Source of the DNA: Candidatus Poribacteria bacterium
GTDB lineage: Bacteria > Poribacteria > WGA-4E > GCA-2687025
Length of the DNA stretch: 35,204 nucleotides
NCBI GenBank assembly: GCA_016866785.1
Contig: VGLH01000001.1
Location: 71,356-106,559, forward strand
Direction: 5' to 3'
The notes below the pieces were generated by a model, which saw only the letters and a program-made list of their open reading frames with translations, had not been told where the DNA came from and searched no databases. This document shows positions 1 to 8,371 of this stretch, piece by piece. Numbering within the stretch: the stretch's first letter is position 1; every line of letters starts with the position of its first letter. The translations under genes were made by a program, and so were the position numbers.

Positions 1-366
1 GGGAACTCCTACGAGGCGCGCGCCGGCATGTCGCAGAGCCCCCAGCGTTCCCATGTAGGTTGTTTCCTCGCAGATCACGGTGTCGCCGGGCTTGACGTAC
101 GCGCGGATCACCAGGTCGATGGCTTGCATGGATCCGCTGGCGATGGCGATGTCGTCCGTAGGAACTCGAGTGCCTTCACGCGACGCCAACCGATCTGCCG
201 CCACGCGGCGCAGCTCGATATCGCCGTGGTCCCCAGGGTAGCGGACGAGCGTCTTGCCACCGACGCGGCGCAAGGCTCGCGCTGTGGCACCGATCAGCCC
301 TTCCACCGGAAACGTGTCGGGATCGGGCATGCCGCCGGTGAAGTTGATCTCGCGGAGGGATGACAT
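1..366 (-). CDS. PLP-dependent aminotransferase, class I/II (3' part outside window)
   Basis: The 122 visible codons form the N-terminal part of a fold-type I PLP aminotransferase. The protein opens with the substrate-arm-like GGMPDPDTFP motif at residues 11-20, has a YPGDHGD segment near 46-52, then an ASGSMQAIDL stretch that matches the phosphate-binding turn region, and PGDTVICEETTY. This resembles the 2-aminoadipate/aromatic aminotransferase and MocR-type catalytic domain family; there is no N-terminal HTH domain, so it is not a MocR regulator. The catalytic lysine lies beyond the window, so the substrate cannot be assigned. The ATG at 364-366 is preceded by GGAG about nine bases upstream. 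The gene is divergent from the DUF151 gene and shares a roughly 160-base intergenic region with it. The frame is confident; the exact substrate class is not. Confidence 0.85.
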   Translation of the reverse strand, partial: MSSLREINFTGGMPDPDTFPVEGLIGATARALRRVGGKTLVRYPGDHGDIELRRVAADRLASREGTRVPTDDIAIASGSMQAIDLVIRAYVKPGDTVICEETTYMGTLGALRHAGARLVGVP

Positions 367-413
367 CGAGTCGTCTCCTTATGCTTTCACGCGGTCCCGT
401 GAATGCCGGGCTC

Positions 414-442
414 TTTCAGGTCGAGGACGGTTGTGGTATAGT
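414..442 (+). promoter_or_regulatory. Candidate sigma70-type promoter for the DUF151 gene
   Basis: TATAGT at 437-442 matches the -10 consensus at five of six positions. TTTCAG at 414-419 lies exactly 17 bases upstream but is a poor -35 match. It sits in the divergent intergenic region, about 85 bases before the DUF151 start codon. This is a by-eye prediction. Confidence 0.35.
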
Positions 443-527
443 TGCGAGTGACGACCTCGCCTGCGCCGCTCGGGTTCCGCGTGCCGACGAGTGCCAGCGT
501 GCGTTGTTGCGGTCTAGGAGGTCTGCC

Positions 528-1055
528 ATGTTGCCCGTTGAAGTCGCGTTCATCTCTTACGATCCGCGCGCGCAGCTCGCTGTCGTGTTTCTCCGCGAGA
601 TGGGCCCCCAGGTTCCCAAGGAACCCGAAGGCGACGCCGGCGCGGCTCCCCCGCGACGTTTGCTCCCGATCTGGATCGGCTTGCCCGAAGCGAACGCCAT
701 CTATCTCAAGATCGAGGGAAAAGAGCCTCTGCGGCCGTTCACCCACGACCTGATGGCGACGATACTCTCGACCCTTGAGGCACGCGTCCTTTCGGTGACG
801 GTCCACTCGCTCGAAGAGTTCGTGTTCCACGGACGGATCGAGGTCGAGGCTGCAGGCAAAAGGCTGGACATCGACGCCCGGCCGAGCGACGCGATCGCTC
901 TCGCGCTCCGCATGGAGGCGCCCATCTTCGTCGAGCCGTCCGTGATGGATGAATCGGCGATCACCGAAGCCGACATGCAAGAGATGGACAAGTACGCCCT
1001 CAAGCATACCTTGGAGTCCCTCGACGAGGAATCCTATGAGGAATTCAAGGTCTGA
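528..1055 (+). CDS. Bifunctional nuclease family protein (DUF151/BFN)
   Basis: The 175-residue protein matches the BFN/DUF151 family: an opening V-E-V-AFISYDPR strand, the core LPIWIGLPEANAI near residues 45-57, then the HDLMATILSTLEA helix, and the conserved RPSDAIALALR motif around residues 122-132. Family members have been described as having RNase and DNase activity in plants, but the bacterial role is poorly defined, so 'nuclease' is a family label rather than a demonstrated function. The ATG at 528 was chosen because an AGGAGGT Shine-Dalgarno (516-522) sits five bases before it. The open frame extends further upstream to 360, but that portion overlaps the intergenic promoter region and has no family similarity. 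The PspA-like gene follows 96 bases downstream on the same strand. Confidence 0.9.
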   Translation: MLPVEVAFISYDPRAQLAVVFLREMGPQVPKEPEGDAGAAPPRRLLPIWIGLPEANAIYLKIEGKEPLRPFTHDLMATILSTLEARVLSVTVHSLEEFVFHGRIEVEAAGKRLDIDARPSDAIALALRMEAPIFVEPSVMDESAITEADMQEMDKYALKHTLESLDEESYEEFKV

Positions 1056-1151
1056 CCGCCCTGCGCTGCCCAGTGGCTCCGTTCCTGTGGAGCCTCGATC
1101 CGACTCCACTCCGGGCGTTTGTCGGTCTACCCCTGAAGAACAGATCGGCTG

Positions 1152-1820
1152 ATGAGCCTAGTTGAGCTCCTCATCGACAAGTTCCGCCAACTGCTCATGC
1201 CGGCACCGCCGCCCGACCCGCAGGTGCAGCTGAAGGAACTCCTCGCCCGACTGCACGCCGAACTTCGCGACGCGAAGATCCAAGCCGCCGACATGATACG
1301 CCAGAAGCGCGACCTCGAGCGAGCGCTCGATGAGCAGACCGTCACCGTCGAGCGACTGGAGGCGTCAGCGTCGTCCGCCCTTCGCAGCGGAAGCGACGCC
1401 TCTGCGCGGCGCTACGTGGAGCAGAAGCTGCACGCGATGGAGGTCCACACACAACTGGCAGAGCAGGTAGACGCCTTCCGAGCTCACGTTCAGGGACTGC
1501 TCGACGCCATCGAGACCTACAAACTCGAAATCGAGCGCGTCGAGCAGGAGCAGCGAACCTGGGAAGTCCGGCAGCGCACCGCCCAACTGAAGAGCTCGAT
1601 GACTCGCGAAGTCACATCGACGTCCATCTCGGAAGCCAGGCGTCTCCTGCAGAGCTCGCGCGACGCCGCGCTGCATGAGGAGGCGCGCGCCGAGGTCCGC
1701 GACACGGTGCGCCAGCGCGTGTCGTCGACGGCTCCGCGATCCGCGTCGGATCGACTGGTCGATCGCGAGATCGAAAGGCTCCGAGCGGCGATATCTGAGA
1801 CGCCGCAAGACCCGCGCTGA
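1152..1820 (+). CDS. PspA/IM30-like coiled-coil protein
   Basis: The 222-residue protein is predicted to be almost entirely alpha-helical coiled coil, rich in Glu, Arg, Ala and Gln, with heptad-like patterning from about residue 25 to 150. The N-terminal amphipathic-looking segment LVELLIDKFRQLL (3-15) followed by long coiled coils resembles the PspA/IM30/Vipp1 architecture, in which an amphipathic helix binds stressed inner membrane. The similarity is by pattern, so another coiled-coil family is possible. The C-terminal 70 residues are charged and may contain one further helix (DRLVDREIERLRAAI). It lies downstream of the DUF151 gene and ends two bases from the convergent epimerase gene, leaving no room for a terminator. 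The Shine-Dalgarno before the ATG is weak. Confidence 0.7.
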   Translation: MSLVELLIDKFRQLLMPAPPPDPQVQLKELLARLHAELRDAKIQAADMIRQKRDLERALDEQTVTVERLEASASSALRSGSDASARRYVEQKLHAMEVHTQLAEQVDAFRAHVQGLLDAIETYKLEIERVEQEQRTWEVRQRTAQLKSSMTREVTSTSISEARRLLQSSRDAALHEEARAEVRDTVRQRVSSTAPRSASDRLVDREIERLRAAISETPQDPR

Positions 1821-1821
1821 C

Positions 1822-2619
1822 CTACGACGATGCCGATGCCCACGTCGCTGAGATGAGCTCGCGCGCGGCGACCAACTGCTCGTCCTGGTGGTAGGGCGAC
1901 ACCAGCCCGCTCTCGATTGTCAACCAGCCGTCGTAACCGACCGACTTGAGCGCATCGAATCCCGCCCGGAAATCCGTATGCCCGGCTCCCGGCTGAAGGC
2001 GGTTGCTGTCCGCCAGGTGTACGTACCCGACGCGCGCTCCGGCTCTACGGATCGAGTCGGCGATGGCACGCTCCTCGATCTGCATGTGGAAGAAATCGGC
2101 GAGTATCTTGATGCGACCCGAACCGACGCGGTCAATCACCTCGACCGCCTGCTCGAGTCGGTTCATGAACCGGGTCTCGTAGCGGTTGAGGGGCTCGAGG
2201 ATGAGATCGACGCCGTGCTTTTCAAGGTCGGGTGCGAGCTCGCTGAGTTGGGCGACGAGCAGGTCGGTTCCGTACGCGTGTGCCGACGTGCCGTCGGGCA
2301 AATCGTCGAACTTGGGCTGTCCGAACACAGGCACTTCGATGATCGATTCCGCCCCGAGCCGCTTCGCCATGACGACGCGTTCCCGGTCGGTCGGCACAGC
2401 CGACGCGCGCGCCTTGGGGTCTGCCGCGAGGAGCGCGATGGATCCGACGATGGCAGTCACTTCGATGCCGGTGCCGTCGAGTTCGCCAAGCAGGTCGTCG
2501 GCGGTTCTCGACAGGTACTCGCCGCCAAGCTCGATGCCGGAGTATCCCGTTCGGCGTAGGGATTCGGCTCGCTCCCGCAGTGTGCTGCCGGGGATCGGTC
2601 CACGGATTCCAAGCTTCAC
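1822..2619 (-). CDS. Sugar phosphate isomerase/epimerase (xylose isomerase-like TIM barrel)
   Basis: The 265-residue protein has the AP-endonuclease-2/xylose isomerase-like TIM-barrel pattern: LGIRG at the first strand, GYSGIELGGEYL (about 28-39), the metal-ligand region LILEPLNRYETRF with its conserved Glu (about 140), ILADFFHMQIEE with Asp and His (about 175), a YVHLADSNR strand and a C-terminal WLTIESG Glu. These residues fit divalent-metal-dependent keto-sugar epimerases and isomerases, but the substrate is not readable. The start is GTG at 2619, preceded by GAGGAG; the frame stays open further upstream but loses similarity there. It is the last gene of the 8953-to-1822 minus-strand series, 65 bases after the TPR gene. 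Confidence 0.87.
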   Translation of the reverse strand: MKLGIRGPIPGSTLRERAESLRRTGYSGIELGGEYLSRTADDLLGELDGTGIEVTAIVGSIALLAADPKARASAVPTDRERVVMAKRLGAESIIEVPVFGQPKFDDLPDGTSAHAYGTDLLVAQLSELAPDLEKHGVDLILEPLNRYETRFMNRLEQAVEVIDRVGSGRIKILADFFHMQIEERAIADSIRRAGARVGYVHLADSNRLQPGAGHTDFRAGFDALKSVGYDGWLTIESGLVSPYHQDEQLVAARELISATWASASS

Positions 2620-2684
2620 GGTCCGTCTCCTCTGTATGGGCCCGTCACCACGTGTCCGGGCGCGGACGACTCGATGGGCGTTCT

Positions 2685-3728
2685 CTACCGCAACGCTTCG
2701 ATCAACTGCTCTTCCGGCAGCGCGAGCGTGTCGCGCGCTTCCTTGAGCGCCGTCTGCGCGTCGAGATCCAACGGATCCGTCTCCACCGCGCGCTGAAAAG
2801 CCCGCACGGCGAGCTCGAGCTCCGCCCGCGTCCGGGCGTTCCGATAGCGGACCATGCCGGCGTCGACCCATGCGCCAGTGTCCGTCGGGTCCACCTTCAC
2901 GATCTCTTCGAGCGCTGCGAGTACAGCGCCACTGTTCGGATCGCCGGTTCGTCGCAACAAACCGATCTGCTGCCGCAACGCGCTGACGAGTTCGGCTTCG
3001 GTCTCCGCAGACGCTGCGAGCTCGGCTCGCCGGATTTCCCGAACGGCTTCCCGAAGCTCCTCGATCGCAAGCTCCACGAGCTCCGCGCCGTCTTCCCGGT
3101 TTCCTGCGGCGAGTTGGGCAGTCGCGAGCTGCCGGTACGCTCTGCCCAGTTGCACGCGCGCCTGGATGCCGAATGGCAGGTCTTCAAACGGAGGGCGTGT
3201 CAGCTCGGGATCGGCGGCGATTGCCGCGAGGTACGACTCCGCCGCCAAGGTCATCTCGCGCGACGCCTGGTAGGTCGTGCCGAGGTAGTAGAGCGCCTCT
3301 GCATTGTCGGGCTGCATCGACAGGGCTCGTTGGTAGTCCGCAACAGCGGCGTCGGATTCGCCGTCGTCCCGGAGAACCCGCGCCCGAAGCAGCAGCGCGT
3401 CGATCATCGCCGGGTCGCGCCCCAGCGCCTGGTTCAGCAGGTGCAGGGCGCTCTCGTTCCAAGAGTTGCGGTGGAGAGTGAACGCCAACCGGACCTGGGA
3501 CCGGGAGTCTTCGGGATTCCGAGCGATGGATTCGGCGTAGAGAACGCTCGCTTTGGCGAGGTCCTTGGCGTCAAACGCGGCGTCTGCGACGGCGATATCG
3601 GCAGACAGCTCTGCTGGTTGCCACAGCCAGGCTCCGCGGTCGAACGCGATGCGTCCTGACAGACTGCCGATGAGAAGCGCCAGCAGACCGGCTTCCACGG
3701 CGAACGCCGCGCGGCGACCGTTGCTCAT
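2685..3728 (-). CDS. Membrane-anchored TPR protein
   Basis: The 347-residue protein has one N-terminal hydrophobic segment (about residues 7-30), probably a signal anchor, followed by repeated TPR helices. Recognisable units are around DLAKASVLYAESIARNPED, ALHLLNQALGRDP, AVADYQRALSMQPDNAEALYYLG and AVRAFQRAVETDPLDLDAQ. A long acidic helical insert (about 215-265) separates the repeats. It is probably a periplasmic-side scaffold; no enzymatic motif is visible. The ATG at 3726-3728 overlaps the stop of the upstream YibE/F gene by four bases (ATGA), so translation is probably coupled. An in-frame extension further upstream is possible but is low-complexity, Arg-rich and antisense-like, so it was rejected. 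Confidence 0.85.
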   Translation of the reverse strand: MSNGRRAAFAVEAGLLALLIGSLSGRIAFDRGAWLWQPAELSADIAVADAAFDAKDLAKASVLYAESIARNPEDSRSQVRLAFTLHRNSWNESALHLLNQALGRDPAMIDALLLRARVLRDDGESDAAVADYQRALSMQPDNAEALYYLGTTYQASREMTLAAESYLAAIAADPELTRPPFEDLPFGIQARVQLGRAYRQLATAQLAAGNREDGAELVELAIEELREAVREIRRAELAASAETEAELVSALRQQIGLLRRTGDPNSGAVLAALEEIVKVDPTDTGAWVDAGMVRYRNARTRAELELAVRAFQRAVETDPLDLDAQTALKEARDTLALPEEQLIEALR

Positions 3729-4909
3729 GCGACAGCCCTTCGCCTTGCGAGAGCGTGGAATCCACCCGATATCGCGGCGGTCAGCGGAATCGTCACCACT
3801 AGCCCGATGGTGCCGGCGATGATGCGCACGATTTCGGAGGCGATCGCACCCAGGCTGAGGATTTCCATCCCCGTGGCTGGAATAACGTCGGTGCCGACGA
3901 CCGCCAGCACCACAAGCAGGCGCAGACCGAAGTAGACGAAGATGACGGTGTTCACCATCGTGCCGAGGATATCGGTTCCGACGTTCATGCCAGCCTCGAT
4001 CAGCCGAGGAATGCCAAGACCTGGATTCGCGGAGCTCACCTCTTCCATCGCCGAAGCGACTTCGATGGCAGCGTCGTTGGCGATCCCCAGCAGACCGATC
4101 AGCATGCCCGCGATCAGCAGACCTGCGAAGTCCAGATAGGACGCCGACTGCGATTCGATGATGTCCACGGCGTTCGCGCGCTCGATGCCGGTGAAGCGCA
4201 GCTCGCTCTGCGCGAAGAGGACCACGACACCGGCGATCAGCACGCCGCCGATGGTTCCCAGGATCGCCGCGTAGGTCTTGCGTCCGAAGCCTGCGACGAT
4301 CAGCCGCGACTGGACCGAGATCAGAGCGCAGGTCAGCACGATCGTCCATACCGGATCGAACCCCCGGTGGATCATGGGCAGCATCACGTAGTAGAGGATG
4401 ACGCCGTTGAGCACCATGGTCACCGCCGCTCGGATGCCTGTGCCCCTGCCGACGATGATGACCACGGCGATGAGGATGCCGAGGAGCGCGACGATGAAGC
4501 CGTCGCGGCTGTAGTCCTGAACCAGGTTGCGCGCGCTCAGAATGCGGACCTCGCCCACGGAGCCGCCGACTCGGCACAGGATGACGTCTCCGACCCCCGC
4601 GTTCACGTTCAGCATGGGGAACCCCTGCGGGTGCAGGTAGTTCCGAAACAGGGCTCGCTCGCCCTTGAACGACCCTCCAAGGAGCTCAACGTCGAACAGC
4701 TCCACGACGTTTGTCTCTCCTGTGGGAACGGACTGGACGACCGAAAGCACGCGTCCCTTGACGTACTCGGTCACCGCGACGATGTTGCCGTTCTCGTCTC
4801 GCTCTTCGCTGATCGTCGCAGACCTCCGGTTGACCGCCACGTAGCCGGCATGCGTCAGCACGAAGACGACGAGCAGGGCGATCGGGCTCTGCCAACGCTT
4901 GAGGGACAT
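3725..4909 (-). CDS. YibE/F family membrane protein (second copy)
   Basis: The 394-residue protein has an N-terminal membrane segment (about 10-25), a beta-rich extracytoplasmic domain (about 40-130, including RVLSVVQSVP and GDVILCRVG), and then seven or so hydrophobic helices from about residue 138 to the end. The order and motifs (AGMLIGLLGIANDAAIEVASAMEEV, GMNVGTDILGTMVNTVIFVYFG, IAGTIGLVVTIPLTAAISG) match the YibE/F family of multi-pass membrane proteins, whose biochemical role is unknown. The start ATG (4907-4909) overlaps the TGA of the larger YibE/F gene by one base, and its own stop overlaps the TPR start, so the three genes form a coupled cassette. Confidence 0.88.
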   Translation of the reverse strand: MSLKRWQSPIALLVVFVLTHAGYVAVNRRSATISEERDENGNIVAVTEYVKGRVLSVVQSVPTGETNVVELFDVELLGGSFKGERALFRNYLHPQGFPMLNVNAGVGDVILCRVGGSVGEVRILSARNLVQDYSRDGFIVALLGILIAVVIIVGRGTGIRAAVTMVLNGVILYYVMLPMIHRGFDPVWTIVLTCALISVQSRLIVAGFGRKTYAAILGTIGGVLIAGVVVLFAQSELRFTGIERANAVDIIESQSASYLDFAGLLIAGMLIGLLGIANDAAIEVASAMEEVSSANPGLGIPRLIEAGMNVGTDILGTMVNTVIFVYFGLRLLVVLAVVGTDVIPATGMEILSLGAIASEIVRIIAGTIGLVVTIPLTAAISGGFHALARRRAVA

Positions 4910-6489
4910 CAGGTCTCCCTCAATCCGCGCGTTTCATCGGTCGGCGACGCGTCTGAGCGCGAGCGCGAAGCCAGCACCCCCGCGATTGCCGCGCTGACGG
5001 GGATCGCCAGCACGAGCCCCATGGTTCCCATGATCGCATGGACAGCCTCGACCGCTGTTTCTTCGCTGTTGAGCATTCGCATGAATGGGTAGAGCCGTCC
5101 AGCCCCGGGGAACACGAGCCCCGGCATCACGATGAACACCAGGTCGGCTCCGATGAAGGCGAAGATCAGCGTGTCCGTCATCGTGCTCATGATGTCTTTG
5201 CCGACGTTGTATCCGGCGCGAATGGCTTCCATCGCCGAGATCGACGGATTCGCACGCTTGACCTCGTGGATCGTCGAAGTCACCGACATGCTGACGTCCA
5301 TCATGGCTCCCAGCGCGGCGATGATCAGTCCGGCGGTCAACAGGTCGACATAAAGCCAACCGTGAGACTCCGGCTGTCGGTAGAGCACGGTTCCCAGTTC
5401 GAGGAACCCGAGCTCGACCGCCATGCCGGTGAAAGCGAGCAATCGACTGGCGATCAGCGAGATGACCGCACAGACGACCAATCCGCCAATAACCCCCAGC
5501 GACCCCGACACGACCTTTGCGCTGAAGCCCGTCACCAGCACGAAGGTCACGAGAGTCACCATGAGGGCAGTGACCAACGCGAGCGGCACGGGTCGGTTCC
5601 CGATAAGAGCGATGGAGCCCCACGCGAGTGCAGCGAATGCTGCGCCCGTCACTGCCCATGTCGCGATCCGGCGTGAGTGCACCGCGACCCAGCGCTTCGT
5701 CTCCGCCAATCCGTCGGACAGCACGCGGGCAACGAGCCATCCGATCCCCAGCAAGACGGCGGTGGTGCCCACGAGCCACGCGGCGTTCGCGGCGGCGCGA
5801 CCCGTATGACCGAGAGCTCCGGGGACGAGCACGCCGAGTAGAAACAGAAGCGATGAAGCCAGCGACGCCAGCGTGAGGATCCCCTTGACGCCACCCACTA
5901 GGACCGTGGCGATTGACAACGCCGCGACCATGCGCAGCAAGAACTGAGTTCGGAAATACTCGCGGATATCGACGCGCTCGATTCGGTCGGCGCGTTTCAT
6001 GGGCACATCGACGAACAGACGGTCGCCGATGCGTAGAACGCGGTCGCTGAAGGGTCTGCCCTGGAAGGTGTTGCCGACGACCGCCGTCGTGCCGCGAAAG
6101 TCCTGACCCCGCTGGCGCATCTCGGCGGGCCAGGTCAGGAGCCGCATGGTCAGTATCTGATCCTGGCGTTCGTCGATCCGCTGGACATCACCCGAAGCCC
6201 GTCCGCGCCGGAGCTTCGCGATGGTTCCGTCGGCGTGCCGGAACGTCACCCCGCCATCCATGTCGGACTCGACCACGGTTCCGATCAGCGCGGAGCCGTC
6301 GTTGAGCCTCAAGATGTCGCCGCTGTCGATATCGACCACCTGACCGACGCAGATGACCCGCGTCAGGCTCCCTTCTTGGACTGCCTCCGCGTACCGTCCG
6401 AGACGCACATCGAAAAGCGCGAACGCGACGAGGAGCACGAGCGAGGCGATCCATTTGACGCGCCATGAGTAGGTGAGATCGCCCGACAT
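4909..6489 (-). CDS. YibE/F family membrane protein (first copy)
   Basis: The 526-residue paralogue of the following gene begins with one transmembrane helix (about 14-28), then a larger extracytoplasmic beta-rich domain (about 35-190) and a polytopic C-terminal half. The motifs parallel the neighbour: AALGAMMDVSMSVTSTIHEV, YNVGKDIMSTMTDTLIFAFIG and IMGTMGLVLAIPVSAAIAG. The extra ~130 residues relative to the second copy lie mainly in the extracytoplasmic domain and in two additional hydrophobic helices mid-protein. Start ATG at 6487-6489 was chosen because it leads directly into the first membrane helix; the open frame upstream overlaps the uvrC 3' end antigenically implausibly (Arg/Ser-rich). 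It is 31 bases downstream of uvrC. Confidence 0.87.
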   Translation of the reverse strand: MSGDLTYSWRVKWIASLVLLVAFALFDVRLGRYAEAVQEGSLTRVICVGQVVDIDSGDILRLNDGSALIGTVVESDMDGGVTFRHADGTIAKLRRGRASGDVQRIDERQDQILTMRLLTWPAEMRQRGQDFRGTTAVVGNTFQGRPFSDRVLRIGDRLFVDVPMKRADRIERVDIREYFRTQFLLRMVAALSIATVLVGGVKGILTLASLASSLLFLLGVLVPGALGHTGRAAANAAWLVGTTAVLLGIGWLVARVLSDGLAETKRWVAVHSRRIATWAVTGAAFAALAWGSIALIGNRPVPLALVTALMVTLVTFVLVTGFSAKVVSGSLGVIGGLVVCAVISLIASRLLAFTGMAVELGFLELGTVLYRQPESHGWLYVDLLTAGLIIAALGAMMDVSMSVTSTIHEVKRANPSISAMEAIRAGYNVGKDIMSTMTDTLIFAFIGADLVFIVMPGLVFPGAGRLYPFMRMLNSEETAVEAVHAIMGTMGLVLAIPVSAAIAGVLASRSRSDASPTDETRGLRET

Positions 6490-6520
6490 GGGTTCCCCTG
6501 GGACGCGCGGCTCGGATGCC

Positions 6521-8350
6521 CTAGTCCCGGTGACTGTGAAGGTGCTTGAAGATGCGCTGCGCCACGGGTCGCGTGATGCTCTTGACCGACAGCAGATCGT
6601 CGAGCGATGCGTGGCGGATCGACTCGACGTCGCCGAAATGGGAGAGAAGCGCGCGCTTGCGTCGGTCGCCGATGGACGGGATCTCATCGAGGATCGAGGT
6701 ATTCATCCGTCGATCGCGCAGGCGTCGGAGGTAGCTCACGGCGAACCGGTGCGCTTCGTCGCGGATGCGTTGGACCAGGTGCAGCGTCGGATGGTCTTTG
6801 CGCAGTATGATCGCGTCGGCGGCGTCCGGCAGGAAGAGATGCTCGTAACGCTTGGCGACGCCGAATCGCGGTTGCCGCGCGTAGTCGGCGTCGGCGAGTC
6901 CCTCGCTGGCGGCGTTGAGCTGCCCCTTCCCACCGTCGATGAGGATCACGTCGGGCATCGGCGTGCCTTCCTGGATGCCGCGCGTGAAGCGCCTGAAGAT
7001 GACTTGCCGCATCGCGGCGTAGTCGTCGGGGCCCTGAACGTCCTTCACTCGGAACCGGCGGTATTCCGATTTGGCGGGCTCGCCGTCCTCGAACACGACC
7101 ATCGACCCCACGATGATGTCCCCGCCGAAGTTCGAGATGTCGTACGCCTCGATCCGATGCGGGATCGTGTCGAGGTTCATGATCTCCATCAGCTCGCGGA
7201 GCTCCGGTCGCTCGCCCGCGCTGTACACGACGTTGGCGGCGCGCTGCTCGAGGATCGTCGCTGCGTTCCTCTGCGCGAGTCCCGCCATCTCGCGTTTCTG
7301 CCCGCGCTGTGCCACGTGGATCGTCACGCGCGCGCCGCGTTTCTGCGTGAGCCACTCCGAGAGCGTGTCCTGCATCTCCACCGGTTCGATGAGCACGATG
7401 GTGCTCGGCACGAAGGAGGCATCCGCGTAGTACTGCGCCACGAACGCGGCGACGACGGAGCTCGTCTCCTCGCCTTCGACATCGGTCAGGAAGAAGTGCT
7501 CGCGCTCCACCAGCTTTCCGTCTCGCACCATGAGCACTTGGGCACAGGCGAGCCCGTCGCGGATGGCGGTTCCGATGACATCGTAGTCCTGACCCGCGGC
7601 GGAATCGAGGCGCTGGAGCTCGGTCGCTTGGCGAATATCGCGGATCTGGTCGCGGAGCCTCGCTGCCGCCTCGAAGTCGAGCGAGCGCGCCGCGTCTGCC
7701 ATGCGTTTCTCCAGGCTCTCAAGCAACCGATCCGTCTTGCCGCTCAGGAACATCATGACTCCCTGGACCAGCGGTGCGTAGTCTTCGACCGTAACCAGGT
7801 CCGCACACGGTCCCGGGCACCTGCCCAGATGATGGTCGAGGCAAACGCGGTAGTCGTTGCCGATTGCCGAGAGCTCCAGCGCGCAAGTGCGCACTGGAAA
7901 CGCCTTGGTGAGCACTTTGAGCGTCTCGCGGGTCGCGCGGGCGTGCACGAAGGGCCCAAAGTAGCGACTGCCGTCACGCTCCGTGTTGCGCGTCACGGAC
8001 AACATGGGAAAAGGCTCACGAACCGTCAGTCGGATGTACGGGTACCGCTTGTCGTCTTTGAGCTTGATGTTGTAGCGAGGCTGGTACTGCTTGACGAGAT
8101 TGTTCTCGAGTATGAGGGCATCGACGGCGCTGTTGGCGTGCAGAATCTCGATCGAGTGAACGCGCGGCAGCATCATCGCGATGAGCGTGCCGTGGGGCTT
8201 GGCGCTCGGCTGGAAGTAGCTGCGCACGCGGCTGCGCAGGGAAGCGGCTTTTCCGACGTACAAGACCGTGCCGTCCTCGCCCTTCATTAGGTAGACGCCT
8301 GGGCTCGCAGGCAGCTTCGCCAAAGTGTCGGCGAGATGATCGAAGGGCAA
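6521..8350 (-). CDS. uvrC: Excinuclease ABC subunit C (UvrC)
   Basis: The 609-residue protein has the full UvrC layout. The GIY-YIG nuclease domain is at the N-terminus (PGVYLMKGEDGTVLYVGKA, about 17-35). A UVR segment (AARSLDFEAAARLRDQIRDI) lies near 205, the RNase H-like endonuclease domain includes AYDISNFGGDIIVGSMVVF and DVILIDGGKGQLNAA, and a helix-hairpin-helix tail includes IPSIGDRRKRALLSHFG. It makes the dual incisions of nucleotide excision repair after loading by UvrAB. The start is TTG at 8350: an in-frame stop lies just upstream with no ATG or GTG between, and GGGAG precedes the TTG by about eight bases. It starts 21 bases after the stop of the upstream membrane protein gene. Confidence 0.96.
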   Translation of the reverse strand: MPFDHLADTLAKLPASPGVYLMKGEDGTVLYVGKAASLRSRVRSYFQPSAKPHGTLIAMMLPRVHSIEILHANSAVDALILENNLVKQYQPRYNIKLKDDKRYPYIRLTVREPFPMLSVTRNTERDGSRYFGPFVHARATRETLKVLTKAFPVRTCALELSAIGNDYRVCLDHHLGRCPGPCADLVTVEDYAPLVQGVMMFLSGKTDRLLESLEKRMADAARSLDFEAAARLRDQIRDIRQATELQRLDSAAGQDYDVIGTAIRDGLACAQVLMVRDGKLVEREHFFLTDVEGEETSSVVAAFVAQYYADASFVPSTIVLIEPVEMQDTLSEWLTQKRGARVTIHVAQRGQKREMAGLAQRNAATILEQRAANVVYSAGERPELRELMEIMNLDTIPHRIEAYDISNFGGDIIVGSMVVFEDGEPAKSEYRRFRVKDVQGPDDYAAMRQVIFRRFTRGIQEGTPMPDVILIDGGKGQLNAASEGLADADYARQPRFGVAKRYEHLFLPDAADAIILRKDHPTLHLVQRIRDEAHRFAVSYLRRLRDRRMNTSILDEIPSIGDRRKRALLSHFGDVESIRHASLDDLLSVKSITRPVAQRIFKHLHSHRD

Positions 8351-8371
8351 GAGCCGGTCTCCCTGATTCGC

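Noticed and set aside
1075-1094. Inverted repeat GGCTCC-N8-GGAGCC between the DUF151 and PspA-like genes
   Set aside because: The stem is only six base pairs with no following T tract, so it is not a credible intrinsic terminator.
6473-8290. A 605-codon open frame on the plus strand across uvrC
   Set aside because: It is fully antisense to a certain UvrC gene, is rich in Arg, Val and His, and shows no family motifs. Long antisense frames are common in high-GC DNA.
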